Part shown: positions 1-8,340 of the stretch, piece after piece | Layout of the letters: the number at the start of each line of letters is the position of its first letter | Position numbering within the stretch: position 1 is the stretch's first letter | NCBI RefSeq assembly: GCF_000333955.1 | Contig: NZ_CAPS01000134.1 | Span: 1 to 57,414 of the forward strand | DNA: 57,414 nucleotides | Origin: Rhodococcus sp. AW25M09 | GTDB taxonomy: Bacteria; Actinomycetota; Actinomycetes; Mycobacteriales; Mycobacteriaceae | Direction of reading: 5' to 3' | Position numbers and translations under genes: made by a program | Notes under the pieces: generated by a model | What the model saw: only the letters and a program-made list of their open reading frames with translations | Database searches by the model: none | Told to the model about the DNA's origin: nothing

Positions 1-543
1 TTCACCATCGTCTTCGTCCTCGCCACAGCCTCGGTCTTCGGAGTCATCGGCACCTTGCGCATCAACGAGCAAGTACTCCAACGCGTGGGCGGGGTCATCA
101 CGATCATCATGGGTGCGGCGTTCATCGGGTTGATACCCGCACTGCAACGCGACACCCGATTCGCACCCCGGCAGATCTCGTCCCTTGCAGGAGCGCCGCT
201 GCTCGGTGGGGTGTTCGCGCTCGGCTGGACGCCGTGCCTGGGTCCGACCCTTGCCGGCGTGCTGTCCGTGGCGGCAGGCACCGAAGGTGCAACCGCAGCC
301 CGCGGGGTCACTCTCATCGTCGCGTACTGCCTGGGACTCGGCCTACCGTTCGTCGTTCTTGCGTTCGGTTCGAGTTCGGCGATGCGCGGTGTGGGGTGGC
401 TTCGGAGGAACTCTCAGAGGATCAAGGTGGCGGGCGGTGTCATCATGATCGCCGTCGGCATCGCACTGCTGACCGGGGTGTGGGGGTTGTTCATCGCCTG
501 GATCCGCAACGAATTCGTCAGTGCAGTGATCCTGCCCATCTGA
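1..543 (+). CDS. ccdA: CcdA-family cytochrome c biogenesis / thiol-disulfide membrane protein, 5' truncated by the window
   Basis: The frame is open from base 1, so the true start lies outside the window; 180 codons are visible. It is a multi-helix membrane protein. The string GWTPCLGP at bases 223-246 is the CcdA/DsbD signature, whose Cys carries electrons across the membrane from thioredoxin to periplasmic thiol partners. Further hydrophobic helices follow at about bases 310-370 and 430-510. The next gene is 100 bp downstream on the same strand, but there is no sign that they form an operon. The family call is firm; whether the partner is cytochrome c maturation or another thiol pathway cannot be told. 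Confidence 0.88.
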   Translation, partial: FTIVFVLATASVFGVIGTLRINEQVLQRVGGVITIIMGAAFIGLIPALQRDTRFAPRQISSLAGAPLLGGVFALGWTPCLGPTLAGVLSVAAGTEGATAARGVTLIVAYCLGLGLPFVVLAFGSSSAMRGVGWLRRNSQRIKVAGGVIMIAVGIALLTGVWGLFIAWIRNEFVSAVILPI

Positions 544-642
544 TCGTGATGTCGCCGAACCGCCACGCCGCATTGCATTGTTCGGGAGGCCGAACTATAT
601 TTTCAGGGTTCTGACATATTGTTGGTGCCGGAGGGTGTGGTC

Positions 643-1884
643 ATGTCTGTGCTGCAGCGCCGATCGTCTCGGCCGCCCTCGAGGTTTCGGTCTGGCCTCG
701 TTCTGCTCGGTCCTGCTTTCGTCGCCGCGATCGCCTACGTCGACCCCGGCAATGTCGCCTCCAACGTCAGCGCCGGCGCGCAGTTCGGGTACCTGCTGGT
801 CTGGGTGATCGTCGCCGCGAACGTGATGGCCGGCCTCGTGCAGTTCCTCTCCGCCAAACTCGGCATCGTCACCGGAATGACACTGCCCGAAGTGGTCCGC
901 GAGAAGTCGAGCAAGAGTGTGCGACTGGCATATTGGGGGCAAGCAGAAGTGGTCGCCATGGCGACCGACCTCGCAGAGATCGTCGGCGGTGCGATCGCTC
1001 TTTACTTGCTCTTCGACCTGCCGCTCCTGATCGGCGGCCTCATCACCGGAGCCGTATCGATGATCTTGTTGCTGGTCCAGGATCGCCGGGGCCAGCGCCC
1101 GTTCGAGTTCGTGATTCTCGGTCTACTCGGTGTCATCGCCGTCGGATTTCTTGCCAGCGTCGTCGTGGAACCGCCATCGTTCACCGCCGCTGCCGCCGGG
1201 TTGATTCCGCGGTTCGACGGCGCGGAAAGCGTATTGATAGCCGCCGCTATGCTCGGTGCGACGATCATGCCGCACGCGGTCTATCTGCACTCCGGCCTTG
1301 CACGTGACCGGCACGGACACCCCGAGGCAGGGCCTGTCCGGCAGCGGTTGTTGCGGATCACCCGGATCGATGTCGGGTTGGCGATGCTGCTGGCCGGTGC
1401 AGTGAACATGTCGATGCTGCTGTTGGCGGCCTCGACGCTGGGAGGCCGAGAGGGCGTCGATTCCATCGAAGGAGCTCACACAGCAGTAGGAGACACTCTG
1501 GGGCCGGTGGTAGCGCTGCTGTTCGCGGTGGGCCTGCTGGCCTCGGGCCTGGCATCGACATCGGTCGGGGCATACGCCGGCGCGATGATCATGGACGGCC
1601 TACTACGTCAGCGCATTCCGATTCTGGTGCGACGACTGGTGACACTTGTTCCCGCACTGGCAATTCTGGCCGCGGGGGTCGACCCCAGTCGGGCACTGGT
1701 CGTCTCACAAGTCGTCCTGTCCTTCGGTATTCCGTTCGCGCTCATTCCCTTGGTGCGGTTCACCTCGGACCGCATCCTGATGGGCGGCGATGTCAATCAC
1801 CGGATCACGGCATACGCGGCATGGCTCATCGCGGGAATCGTCGTCGCACTCAATGTCGCGTTGATCTATCTGACCGTCGCCTGA
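643..1884 (+). CDS. mntH: Nramp-family divalent metal (Mn2+/Fe2+) transporter
   Basis: 413 residues and about 11 hydrophobic segments. Two Nramp metal-site motifs are visible: DPGN at residues 34-37 in helix 1 and MPH at 209-211 in helix 6. It should import Mn2+ or Fe2+ with protons across the cytoplasmic membrane. The ATG at 643 is preferred over TTG codons at 619 and 622 because GGAGG lies 8 bases upstream. The product may feed the manganese catalase encoded at 45088, but that is inference. No MntR or Fur box was recognised upstream. Confidence 0.92.
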   Translation: MSVLQRRSSRPPSRFRSGLVLLGPAFVAAIAYVDPGNVASNVSAGAQFGYLLVWVIVAANVMAGLVQFLSAKLGIVTGMTLPEVVREKSSKSVRLAYWGQAEVVAMATDLAEIVGGAIALYLLFDLPLLIGGLITGAVSMILLLVQDRRGQRPFEFVILGLLGVIAVGFLASVVVEPPSFTAAAAGLIPRFDGAESVLIAAAMLGATIMPHAVYLHSGLARDRHGHPEAGPVRQRLLRITRIDVGLAMLLAGAVNMSMLLLAASTLGGREGVDSIEGAHTAVGDTLGPVVALLFAVGLLASGLASTSVGAYAGAMIMDGLLRQRIPILVRRLVTLVPALAILAAGVDPSRALVVSQVVLSFGIPFALIPLVRFTSDRILMGGDVNHRITAYAAWLIAGIVVALNVALIYLTVA

Positions 1885-1989
1885 CTGCGCGCGGGTGGAC
1901 AAGTCCAGCATGCGCTTATTTCAGGACGATGACCACGCGTAGCGCGTCGACGGACGTCCGGGTCATCGAGTTTCTGCTCGAGGGTGCGG

Positions 1990-2442
1990 TCAGGGTGCGC
2001 CGTTGCCTGCCGTGGTGGGCTCGTGTTGGCTTTTTTCATCGGTATGGAAAGTGATCAGATTGCCGTCGGTGTCGACAGCTGCGAACTCCGTCGTTCCCCA
2101 GTCCGTCGAGACGGGACGACCCGCGTCTGCGGGATGGAGCACTCCCGCGCGGGACATCTCGGCGTAAAGGTCGTTGATCTCGTCCACGGCGATGCGGCAG
2201 CTGGCTGTGCCGGCAAGGAACGTCTCGGCTCCGCTGCATACCGGCCATGCCGCAGGGTCTGAACGGGTATTCCAGCTGTCGTCGTCGGCGGCCCACAAGT
2301 GGATCTCGACGTCGTCGCGGGTAAGTCTCGCGAAAGTCGGGTCGGTGTACCGGGTCGTGAAGCCGAACGCGCGGACGTATATCTCTACAGCGGTGTCGAT
2401 GTCTCGTACCGGCAGCGCAGGTACCACTTTCGACATGCCCAT
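1990..2442 (-). CDS. VOC-family protein (glyoxalase / bleomycin-resistance-like)
   Basis: About 150 residues, the usual size of a single-chain VOC protein. The N-terminal VPALPVRDID starts the first beta-alpha-beta-beta-beta module, and the C-terminal half carries the DTDGNLITFH strand typical of bleomycin-resistance-like members. Such proteins bind or modify small molecules, sometimes with a metal. Which substrate cannot be inferred. The start is taken at ATG 2442; ATG 2436 (MSKVVPAL) is equally possible, and neither has a strong ribosome binding site. It runs convergently with the Nramp gene. Confidence 0.82.
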   Translation of the reverse strand: MGMSKVVPALPVRDIDTAVEIYVRAFGFTTRYTDPTFARLTRDDVEIHLWAADDDSWNTRSDPAAWPVCSGAETFLAGTASCRIAVDEINDLYAEMSRAGVLHPADAGRPVSTDWGTTEFAAVDTDGNLITFHTDEKSQHEPTTAGNGAP

Positions 2443-2496
2443 AGGCAACACTAACGCCGACGAGCCGGAGTAGGAGCCGAACCCACATCAATTGCT

Positions 2497-2550
2497 GGCG
2501 CTCAGTGCATTCGACTTCTGACACAGTGAACGCGACTCCTGAAACTGACA
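2497..2550 (-). mobile_element. Tn402/Tn5053-like transposon terminus (leftward element)
   Basis: Read on the minus strand from 2550 the sequence starts TGTCAGTTTCAGGAGTCG and about 30 bases further in repeats GTCAGAAGTCGAATGCAC. This matches, from memory, the 25-bp inverted repeat and subterminal repeat of Tn402/Tn5053-family transposons, which start TGTC(A/G)TTTTCAGAAGACG. The terminus points right, so its element would extend leftward. No tni transposition gene is in the window. Confidence 0.5.
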
Positions 2551-2555
2551 TTGGT

Positions 2556-2651
2556 TGTCAGTTTCAGAAGTAGGCTGCACGATTTGCTGAGTTTTTACCC
2601 GTGATTGCAGTCGTCTTCTGACATTCTGAGTGCAGAAGTGGACTGCACAAT
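2556..2651 (+). mobile_element. Tn402/Tn5053-like transposon terminus (rightward element)
   Basis: Bases 2556-2580 start TGTCAGTTTCAGAAG and end GGCTGCAC, agreeing with the remembered class 1 integron IRi at 21 of 25 positions. Further copies of the repeat lie inside: an inverted TGCAGTCGTCTTCTGACA at 2605-2622 and a direct GCAGAAGTGGACTGCAC at 2632-2648. Such subterminal repeats bind the TniA transposase. The 5 bases TTGGT at 2551-2555 separate it from the opposite terminus, the size of a Tn402-family target duplication. The other end was not found. Confidence 0.5.
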
Positions 2652-2656
2652 CGGCA

Positions 2657-2890
2657 TCACAGGTCGGGGTGTTCAAGGCTGTGGTGGGAGTGGGCGGTCG
2701 ATGTGCGGACGGTCGATACGTCGACCAGAATCATCGGTATGACGGAAGAGCTGTTCGCTATGGCAGCAACATCTTTCGGGAAGTCTGTCTGCGGAAGGCC
2801 CTTCATCGGCGGCAGCTCCGACTTCCAATCCAGATCGTCGGTCTCTGAGACACCCGCAATCACCGCTTCATCGAGCATGTTGTCGGTCAT
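2657..2890 (-). pseudogene. Remnant of an AlbA_2 / Schlafen-type DNA-binding protein
   Basis: From ATG 2890 on the minus strand the residues LDWKSELPP and FPKDVAAIANSS match the N-terminal part of the AlbA_2 (Schlafen, formerly divergent AAA-4) domain, where ExK and the DVxAxAN stretch are conserved. After about 60 codons the similarity stops, and the frame runs out beside the transposon terminus at 2651. The rest of the gene is missing. AlbA_2 proteins are frequent in defence islands, as is the adjacent AAA_13 ATPase. The match was made by eye. Confidence 0.55.
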
Positions 2891-3112
2891 TGGCTGCGAC
2901 GCGACTCCCAGCGCACGATGCAGTGGGCGAAGTTCATGCCCCAAGCATAGGGAGCGTGCATCTAACGCAGAAGCGGTGTTCGTGCAGCAACAATGGACAA
3001 GGGTTCGCCACGGCGACGAAGGTTTGCGAGACGATAGCGGATTAGATACCGTCGGCGCGCCCGGCCGATCGGACGGAATCGCGATTGCGCACCCGCAGGA
3101 GAGGCAGGCCTG

Positions 3113-5701
3113 ATGACCACGCCGGCTGAAACCGACCTCGATGAGCCGACCGAGTTGATCGACCCACGGGCGCTGCTCGCTCAATGGGCGAACGCCAATG
3201 ACGAATGGGTGCGCCTGCTCGTCGCCGAGGTGATCGCTACCGGCCGCCCAGTCGATACCTCAGTGGTCGAGAAGGCATACCTGCTCTTCCGCCAGGAGAA
3301 GGCGCTCGACGAGCGGGAGTTCCCGCACGTTCCACTGCTCACAATCGAGGCTCGCCAGGACGAGCTGGCACCGCCTCTGTCTCTGACCCGACTGTCCGAG
3401 GTGTGTGGAGTCAACGCACTCATGGCGGGCGCAGTGATCGAGCCCCACGAGGGGCTGACAATTCTCTACGGCGAGAACGGCACTGGAAAGACGGGTTACT
3501 CGCGAATTTTCAAGGTCTTGGCCAACAGTCGTACCGCCGACACGATCTTGGGCAATATCGATACCGGTGCCGAGGAAGCGCAGTCCGCCAAGATCGAGTT
3601 CAATCTAGGAGACGACACTCGCTCTCTGACATGGACGGGCGAATTGGGTGTGTCACCGTTCACACGCATGTCCATTTTTGACAGTCCAGCTGTCCGTACT
3701 CACGTCGACGAAGACCTCGACTACGTGTACACCCCGGCTTCCCTGGCATTGTTCAACGACGTCACTACCGCAATCCAAGCGGTGACCGCACAAATCGAAG
3801 CGGCGATCTCCGAGCTAGGTACGAGCGGATCGGGACTGCTGTCGAGGTTTCAGCGCGGATCGACGATCTACCCGCTAATCGAAACTCTCGGTGCGTCCAC
3901 CGATCTCGCTGACCTCAAGACCAAGGCCAAGAGTGGAAACGACGTCGATCAACAGATTGATGCTCTGACCCAGGGTGTGGCAGCCCTACGCGCCAACACG
4001 ATGGGTGCCCAAGTCGCGGGCCTCAAAAGCGAGCAGCGAGCTCTGTCGGAGGCCGTAGCTACGTCCGAAGCTCTCCATGGCTTCGAGCAGGGTGCGTACA
4101 ACAAAGCACTGGCAACGCGCGGACGGCTTACGACCGACTACGAGACCTTCCGCCGTGAACTTTTCTCGGCTGCGGATCTGCCTGCTGACCCCGACGACAC
4201 ATGGAACGATTTCATCGAGGCGGGCGAGACCTACCGCCAGCATCTCGTCGAGGTCGAAGCTCATGACGCAGACCGCTGTCTCTATTGCCGCCAACCACTG
4301 CTCGATCCGGCGCGTGATCTGCTCACCCGCTACTCGACGTACCTCGAGGACAAGATCTCGGCGGATATTCGCGCAACAGACACAGAGCTCGGCGGCTACA
4401 AGCGGCAGATCGCCGCTCTGCACGGCAATGAGATGGCCTCGTTTATCGAGCAATACAAGGAAGCCGCTCCAGGCGAGCGCCCGACATACTTCACAGCGAT
4501 CGAAGCGATCGAAGCCGCACATAGGTCCGCCACGACGGCAGTCGACACCAGCCAACCAATCAAAATTCAGATTGCTGACCTGGTGGCTGAACCCCGCGTC
4601 GACGTCGCCGCTGCGTTGACCACCGTGGGCGACAACATCGCGGAGCTCGAAGCTCTGCAGGCGGGCCGAACCAAGGCATTAGCCGACAAACAAGCGGAAC
4701 TGCTCGAACTCCAAGACGCCGTCGAACTGGGCAAATCCTGGTCGCAGATCGACACGCACGTCACTGACACCAAGGAGGCCGATCGCCTCAAGACGCTCAA
4801 ACGCCCACTGCCCGGCCTCGGCCGATCGGTGACCGAGCTAGCCAAGACCGCCAGCAACCAACTCATCAATCAAAGCTTCGATGCACTGTTCCTCGGTGAA
4901 TGCGAAGCGCTCCGCGCACCGTCACTGAAGGTCCAGTTCGTCGGCCGAGATGGTAAAGCGCATCGCCGGAAAGTGCTCAGTGGCAAACATAAGCCGTCCA
5001 AGGTGCTCTCCGAGGGCGAGCAGAAAGTGCTGGCGCTCGCAGACTTCCTCGCCGAAGCGCGACTTGCGGGCATCACGGCACCTGTAATATTCGACGATCC
5101 AGTCTCGAGCCTCGACCATCGTCGAGTCAAAGAAGTCGCCCAACGCATCGCCCGTCTGGCCGAAGACAACCAGGTCATCGTGTTCACTCACGACATCCTG
5201 TTCGCCACGACACTGCTGGCTTTGTTCGAAAAATCTAAGCGATGCGCCTACTTCCAGATCACCGACGAAAGCGGCAAAGGCAAAGTGTCTCGTGCCACCG
5301 GGCCGCGCATCGACTCCTTGAACGCGATCAAGACGCGTATCAACAACACCATTCAGGCCGCGAAAAAGCTGGATGGCGAAGCCCGAGATGCACTGGTGCA
5401 CAGTGGCTACAGTCACCTCCGTTCCTGGTGTGAGGTCTTCACCGAGGACGAGCTGCTCAAAGGTGTGACTCGGCGATATCAGGCCAACGTCCAGATGACG
5501 ACGCTTGCCAACATCAATATCGACAAGCTCGGTGAAATCATCCCCAAGGTCACCGACGTGTTCGAGGAGGCCTGCCGGTACATCGACGCCCACTCCCAAG
5601 CATTGATCACTCAAGGCGTCAGCCCGACTCTTACCGGATTGGAGCAGCGATGGGCAGAGCTACAGGAGTTGAAAAAGCTGAACGAAGGAAAATCTGCATA
5701 G
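3113..5701 (+). CDS. AAA_13-family ABC-type ATPase with zinc-hook coiled coil (putative defence ATPase)
   Basis: 862 residues. A Walker A GENGTGKT lies at 120-127. A long coiled coil follows, interrupted by CLYC at 389-392, a zinc-hook type CxxC. The ABC signature LSEGEQ is at 632-637, Walker B with D-loop VIFDDPVSSLD at 658-668, and an H-loop His at 693 in FTHD. About 165 further residues follow the ATPase core. This order is that of AAA_13/Rad50-like proteins and of the RloC anticodon nuclease, where a nuclease domain sits at the C terminus. I cannot assign a nuclease triad here, so RloC-like activity is only a possibility. It is likely a DNA-damage- or phage-sensing ATPase. It stands alone between gene remnants, which suggests lateral acquisition. 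Confidence 0.82.
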   Translation: MTTPAETDLDEPTELIDPRALLAQWANANDEWVRLLVAEVIATGRPVDTSVVEKAYLLFRQEKALDEREFPHVPLLTIEARQDELAPPLSLTRLSEVCGVNALMAGAVIEPHEGLTILYGENGTGKTGYSRIFKVLANSRTADTILGNIDTGAEEAQSAKIEFNLGDDTRSLTWTGELGVSPFTRMSIFDSPAVRTHVDEDLDYVYTPASLALFNDVTTAIQAVTAQIEAAISELGTSGSGLLSRFQRGSTIYPLIETLGASTDLADLKTKAKSGNDVDQQIDALTQGVAALRANTMGAQVAGLKSEQRALSEAVATSEALHGFEQGAYNKALATRGRLTTDYETFRRELFSAADLPADPDDTWNDFIEAGETYRQHLVEVEAHDADRCLYCRQPLLDPARDLLTRYSTYLEDKISADIRATDTELGGYKRQIAALHGNEMASFIEQYKEAAPGERPTYFTAIEAIEAAHRSATTAVDTSQPIKIQIADLVAEPRVDVAAALTTVGDNIAELEALQAGRTKALADKQAELLELQDAVELGKSWSQIDTHVTDTKEADRLKTLKRPLPGLGRSVTELAKTASNQLINQSFDALFLGECEALRAPSLKVQFVGRDGKAHRRKVLSGKHKPSKVLSEGEQKVLALADFLAEARLAGITAPVIFDDPVSSLDHRRVKEVAQRIARLAEDNQVIVFTHDILFATTLLALFEKSKRCAYFQITDESGKGKVSRATGPRIDSLNAIKTRINNTIQAAKKLDGEARDALVHSGYSHLRSWCEVFTEDELLKGVTRRYQANVQMTTLANINIDKLGEIIPKVTDVFEEACRYIDAHSQALITQGVSPTLTGLEQRWAELQELKKLNEGKSA

Positions 5702-5728
5702 CCAGCGTTCGCGGTCAGTCGAATTTAA

Positions 5729-5851
5729 ACGCTGCCCAAGGGTAAGACGCTGACCGTCAAGGAAGGCTGGAACATGACAACGCTCGATGGTGTGCAGTAC
5801 AGCCTGTCGATCGACGGTCAGGCCGGATACACCGTCGAGTTCGCGCGGTGA
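5729..5851 (+). pseudogene. Short C-terminal remnant of an unknown protein
   Basis: An open stretch of 40 codons directly after a stop reads KTLTVKEGWNMTTLDG and ends EFAR before TGA at 5849. It has coding-like composition but no usable start of its own. It looks like the tail of a gene whose front was lost when the upstream segment was inserted. The family is not recognised. Confidence 0.3.
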
Positions 5852-5865
5852 TCCCGAAGTAATGA

Positions 5866-6237
5866 TCAGTGTGCAGCGTTGAATGCTTCTTCGATTGCAG
5901 CGGGAATGCGGCCCCGATCGCTGATCTCGTAACCATTGTCTGCGGCCCATTGCCGTACAGCTCTGGTCTGAGCCGGATCACGTGTGGCCCCGCTGTTCGA
6001 GGGTGCAGCAGATGGGGACGTGGAGGTGGGGGAGTGCCGACGCTTACGCCCGCCGACACGGGTCGCGTGCTCGATGTAGTAGCCGATCTTTCGATGAAAC
6101 TCGCTGGCGTTCTTCGCCTTCAGATCTACGAGGTAGTCAATACCGTTGACGGAGAATTCGATCGTCTCGCCTGATTCGTCGTCGATGACCGAGCCGTCGA
6201 TATCGTCGACCAATTGGGTGAATACTTTTTTCGCCAC
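5866..6237 (-). CDS. lsr2: Lsr2-family nucleoid-associated protein (xenogeneic silencer)
   Basis: 123 residues. The N-terminal beta-sheet dimerisation half starts MAKKVFTQLVDDIDG. A basic, Ser/Pro-rich linker spans about 60-85. The C-terminal DNA-binding half contains the RGR minor-groove motif within DRGRIP near residue 108 and ends AIEEAF. Lsr2 bridges AT-rich DNA and silences acquired genes in actinobacteria, like H-NS in enterobacteria. A plasmid copy may lower the fitness cost of the plasmid or interfere with the host protein. It is divergent from hicA across 205 bp. Confidence 0.93.
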   Translation of the reverse strand: MAKKVFTQLVDDIDGSVIDDESGETIEFSVNGIDYLVDLKAKNASEFHRKIGYYIEHATRVGGRKRRHSPTSTSPSAAPSNSGATRDPAQTRAVRQWAADNGYEISDRGRIPAAIEEAFNAAH

Positions 6238-6395
6238 GGTTCTATGCGGCCTCTCTCGAATAGAAACACACTGCTGTCCATGGCCACCCTAACCGGACCG
6301 AACCGGCAGGCAGATGCACCAGATGAGGAAATGCGTCATAGGCACTTCCTCCGTGTCGACCATCGCACAGCCACTCGACCACTCGACCAGATTTC

Positions 6396-6442
6396 GTCTA
6401 GTCGACTTGACTAGAAAGTGTCCAATCGACTAGACTAACGTC
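6396..6442 (+). promoter_or_regulatory. hicAB promoter with flanking inverted-repeat operator
   Basis: A -35 TTGACT at 6407-6412 and a -10 TAGACT at 6431-6436 are 18 bp apart. The ATG at 6443 is 6 bases after the -10, so the transcript is probably leaderless. GTCTAGTCGA at 6396-6405 and TCGACTAGAC at 6426-6435 form a perfect 10-bp inverted repeat; its right arm covers the -10. HicB, or the HicAB complex, is the likely binder. Confidence 0.6.
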
Positions 6443-6643
6443 ATGGTTACCGAGCAGCCCACGCGGAAAGTGGTCAAGGCCCTCAAGGCGGCCGGGTTCA
6501 CCTCGGTCCGCACGGTCGGCTCGCACAGCACGTGGGTCTCGGCCGATGGCGCAGTCAAAGTGACTGTGCCCGATGGGCACCGGACGATCTCGCCCGGCGT
6601 CTACCGCAAGATCCTCGCAGCCATGAAGGAGGCGCAGCAGTGA
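6443..6643 (+). CDS. hicA: HicA-family mRNA interferase toxin
   Basis: 66 residues with a double-stranded-RNA-binding-like fold. The catalytic His is His28 in GSHSTW, and VTVPDGHRTISPGVYRKIL is the typical C-terminal part. HicA toxins cleave mRNA and are held inactive by HicB. The antitoxin gene starts within its last codons (GTG at 6640 overlaps the TGA). The pair probably stabilises the plasmid by addiction. It is likely translated from a leaderless mRNA. Confidence 0.92.
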   Translation: MVTEQPTRKVVKALKAAGFTSVRTVGSHSTWVSADGAVKVTVPDGHRTISPGVYRKILAAMKEAQQ

Positions 6644-7026
6644 ATAAGACCTACACGGTGTCGGTGACCCGAGACGGCAAGTGGTGGATGATCGCAGTCC
6701 CCGAACTCGATGCCCTCACCCAAGCCCGTCGCATCGACGATGTCCCCACCGCGGCGAAAGAACTCATCGCCCTCGAAACCGGAGTCGCCCTCGCCGATGT
6801 CGAGATCGAGCAGCACATCGAACTCGAACCCGGGGGAGAGGATCTCGCAGTCCGCATCGCCGAGATCGCAACACAGCGAGCACGCCTTGCCGAGGACGAA
6901 GCCCGCGTCAAAGCCAGCACCGAGGCCTTCGCGAAGAAACTCGCCACCGCTCAGGTACCCGTCCGGGATATCGGATCGCTTCTCGGCGTGACCTTTCAGC
7001 GAGCCAGCCAACTCGTCAACAGCTGA
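6640..7026 (+). CDS. hicB: HicB-family antitoxin
   Basis: 128 residues from GTG 6640, which overlaps the hicA stop by 4 bases and implies translational coupling. The N-terminal half, from VNKTYTVSVTRDGKWWMIAV, is the partial RNase-H-like HicB fold that covers the toxin. After a charged helix, the C-terminal VRDIGSLLGVTFQRASQLV looks like a helix-turn-helix that would bind the operator at 6396-6435. It should neutralise HicA and repress the operon. Confidence 0.88.
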   Translation: MNKTYTVSVTRDGKWWMIAVPELDALTQARRIDDVPTAAKELIALETGVALADVEIEQHIELEPGGEDLAVRIAEIATQRARLAEDEARVKASTEAFAKKLATAQVPVRDIGSLLGVTFQRASQLVNS

Positions 7027-7121
7027 CCACCCGACCGTGCAGGCACGGCGAACGAGATGCTGATCCCATGACCAGCGACCGCAGTTTCGATCCGAATCCC
7101 GATCACGGACAGGCCTGATGG

Positions 7122-7220
7122 GTGACACTCCCCAGCGGACAGCGTGCCTACCGCTACGACGGCTCTGACGACCTGATCTACGACACGGGAACCGCACCCG
7201 ACGCCGCCGCGTCGAACTAG
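7122..7220 (+). CDS. Possible 32-residue protein
   Basis: A GTG-started frame of 33 codons with G/C-rich third positions. Its product contains SGQRAYRYDGSDDLIYD. It ends with TAG two bases before the ATG of the next small gene. Its size and lack of known relatives make it uncertain; the spacing to the next gene and codon use are the only support. Confidence 0.3.
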   Translation: MTLPSGQRAYRYDGSDDLIYDTGTAPDAAASN

Positions 7221-7222
7221 AC

Positions 7223-7423
7223 ATGGACCCAGACGAACGCGCCGCCATCATCGACGAGGGCTACGACCCCGACGACCCGACCGTGCGCGCGGACCTCGAT
7301 CACGTCAGGCGTCTGCTCGCCGAACATCGCCACCTGACGGCCGACCCCGAACTCTCCCTCGACCACCTCGTGAACGCCGCCAGGATTCGCGAACCAGGGC
7401 CAGCTACGGGCGTACGGAGGTAG
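7223..7423 (+). CDS. Small acidic hypothetical protein
   Basis: 66 residues, rich in Asp and Glu, starting MDPDERAAIIDEGYDPDD. It is probably helical, with HVRRLLAEHRHLT in the middle. No family is recognised. It starts 2 bases after the stop of the preceding short frame and ends just before the SOS-type promoter at 7424. Plasmids of this group carry many such short acidic proteins; function unknown. Confidence 0.5.
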   Translation: MDPDERAAIIDEGYDPDDPTVRADLDHVRRLLAEHRHLTADPELSLDHLVNAARIREPGPATGVRR

Positions 7424-7453
7424 TTCGACATCGAACGTATGTTCGCATAGATT
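7424..7453 (+). promoter_or_regulatory. SOS-type promoter with LexA box
   Basis: TCGAACGTATGTTCGC at 7431-7446 fits the actinobacterial LexA box CGAAC-N4-GTTCG exactly. It lies between a possible -35 TTCGAC at 7424-7429 and a -10 TAGATT at 7448-7453. LexA bound there would block polymerase, so the gene at 7489 should be DNA-damage inducible. Confidence 0.65.
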
Positions 7454-7488
7454 GAGGGCACTGATCCGTCCGGCGAAAGGTCGCACTC

Positions 7489-8340
7489 ATGGCCGGTACC
7501 GCCGACACGATCCCCGACCTGACCAACCTGGACAAGGCTGCACAGCTCGCCGCTCTTCGCCGCAGCATGGCCGCCATCCCCGGACGCCGCGACCACGCAC
7601 CCACCGACTCCGACGACTCGCCCGCATTCGCCCCCTCGCAGCCGAACGCGCAGGCCGCCGCGACCGACGGCGATGAACGAGCCCTGAGCGGCCCCGTGCG
7701 CTCACGAACCCTCAAAACCCTGCCGGTACCCATGCCGCTGTCGGAACTGCTCCCACGCGGCGCACTGGCCCGAGGAACGGCCCTGTCGATCACCGGTGCC
7801 GGATCGATTCTCGTCGGACTCGTCGCCACAGCCACCGCGGCCGGCCACCACGTCGCACTGATCGGTCAACCCAAGTTCGGGCTCCTCGCCGTCCACGAAC
7901 ACGGCGGGGACTTGTCGAAGATCGCCCTGATCGACCCCGGTCAAGCAGACCCTCTCGACGCCGCCAATATCTGCATCGACGGGATCGATCTGGTCATCAG
8001 CACCGTCCACGGTCGCGACGTACCGCCGACCCGCGCACGTGCACTATTGGCCCGAAACCGCACTCATGCAGGGATATTCGCAATCACGGACGGTCGAATG
8101 CCCGGTCTCGATCTGACGATCTCCTCTCGGCCGGTCGGCTACGGCGGCATCGAGCAAGGCAGGGGCCGCATCCGCTCGATCACCCTCGAGACCACCGTCC
8201 ACGGACGCGGAATCACCCAGCGCACCGGTCGATACACCCTCACCGCCCCCACGTTCGGCGAGCAAGGCCTGCGCTGGTCCCCGGTGGTCAACGACACCGC
8301 CGCCGGGCACCGGCCGCACCGGCTGGCAGTCGCACAATGA
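7489..8340 (+). CDS. ImuA'-like RecA-fold protein
   Basis: 283 residues. After a disordered N-terminal 70 residues, LPVPMPLSELLPRGALARG and the following beta-rich core resemble ImuA', the RecA-like partner of the error-prone polymerase system ImuB/DnaE2 in actinobacteria. The Walker A position reads ITGAGSILVG and lacks GK(S/T), so ATP hydrolysis is unlikely. An SOS box precedes it, which agrees with a DNA-damage role. ImuB and DnaE2 are absent next to it; it may act with host copies. The next gene overlaps its stop. Family assignment is by eye. Confidence 0.62.
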   Translation: MAGTADTIPDLTNLDKAAQLAALRRSMAAIPGRRDHAPTDSDDSPAFAPSQPNAQAAATDGDERALSGPVRSRTLKTLPVPMPLSELLPRGALARGTALSITGAGSILVGLVATATAAGHHVALIGQPKFGLLAVHEHGGDLSKIALIDPGQADPLDAANICIDGIDLVISTVHGRDVPPTRARALLARNRTHAGIFAITDGRMPGLDLTISSRPVGYGGIEQGRGRIRSITLETTVHGRGITQRTGRYTLTAPTFGEQGLRWSPVVNDTAAGHRPHRLAVAQ

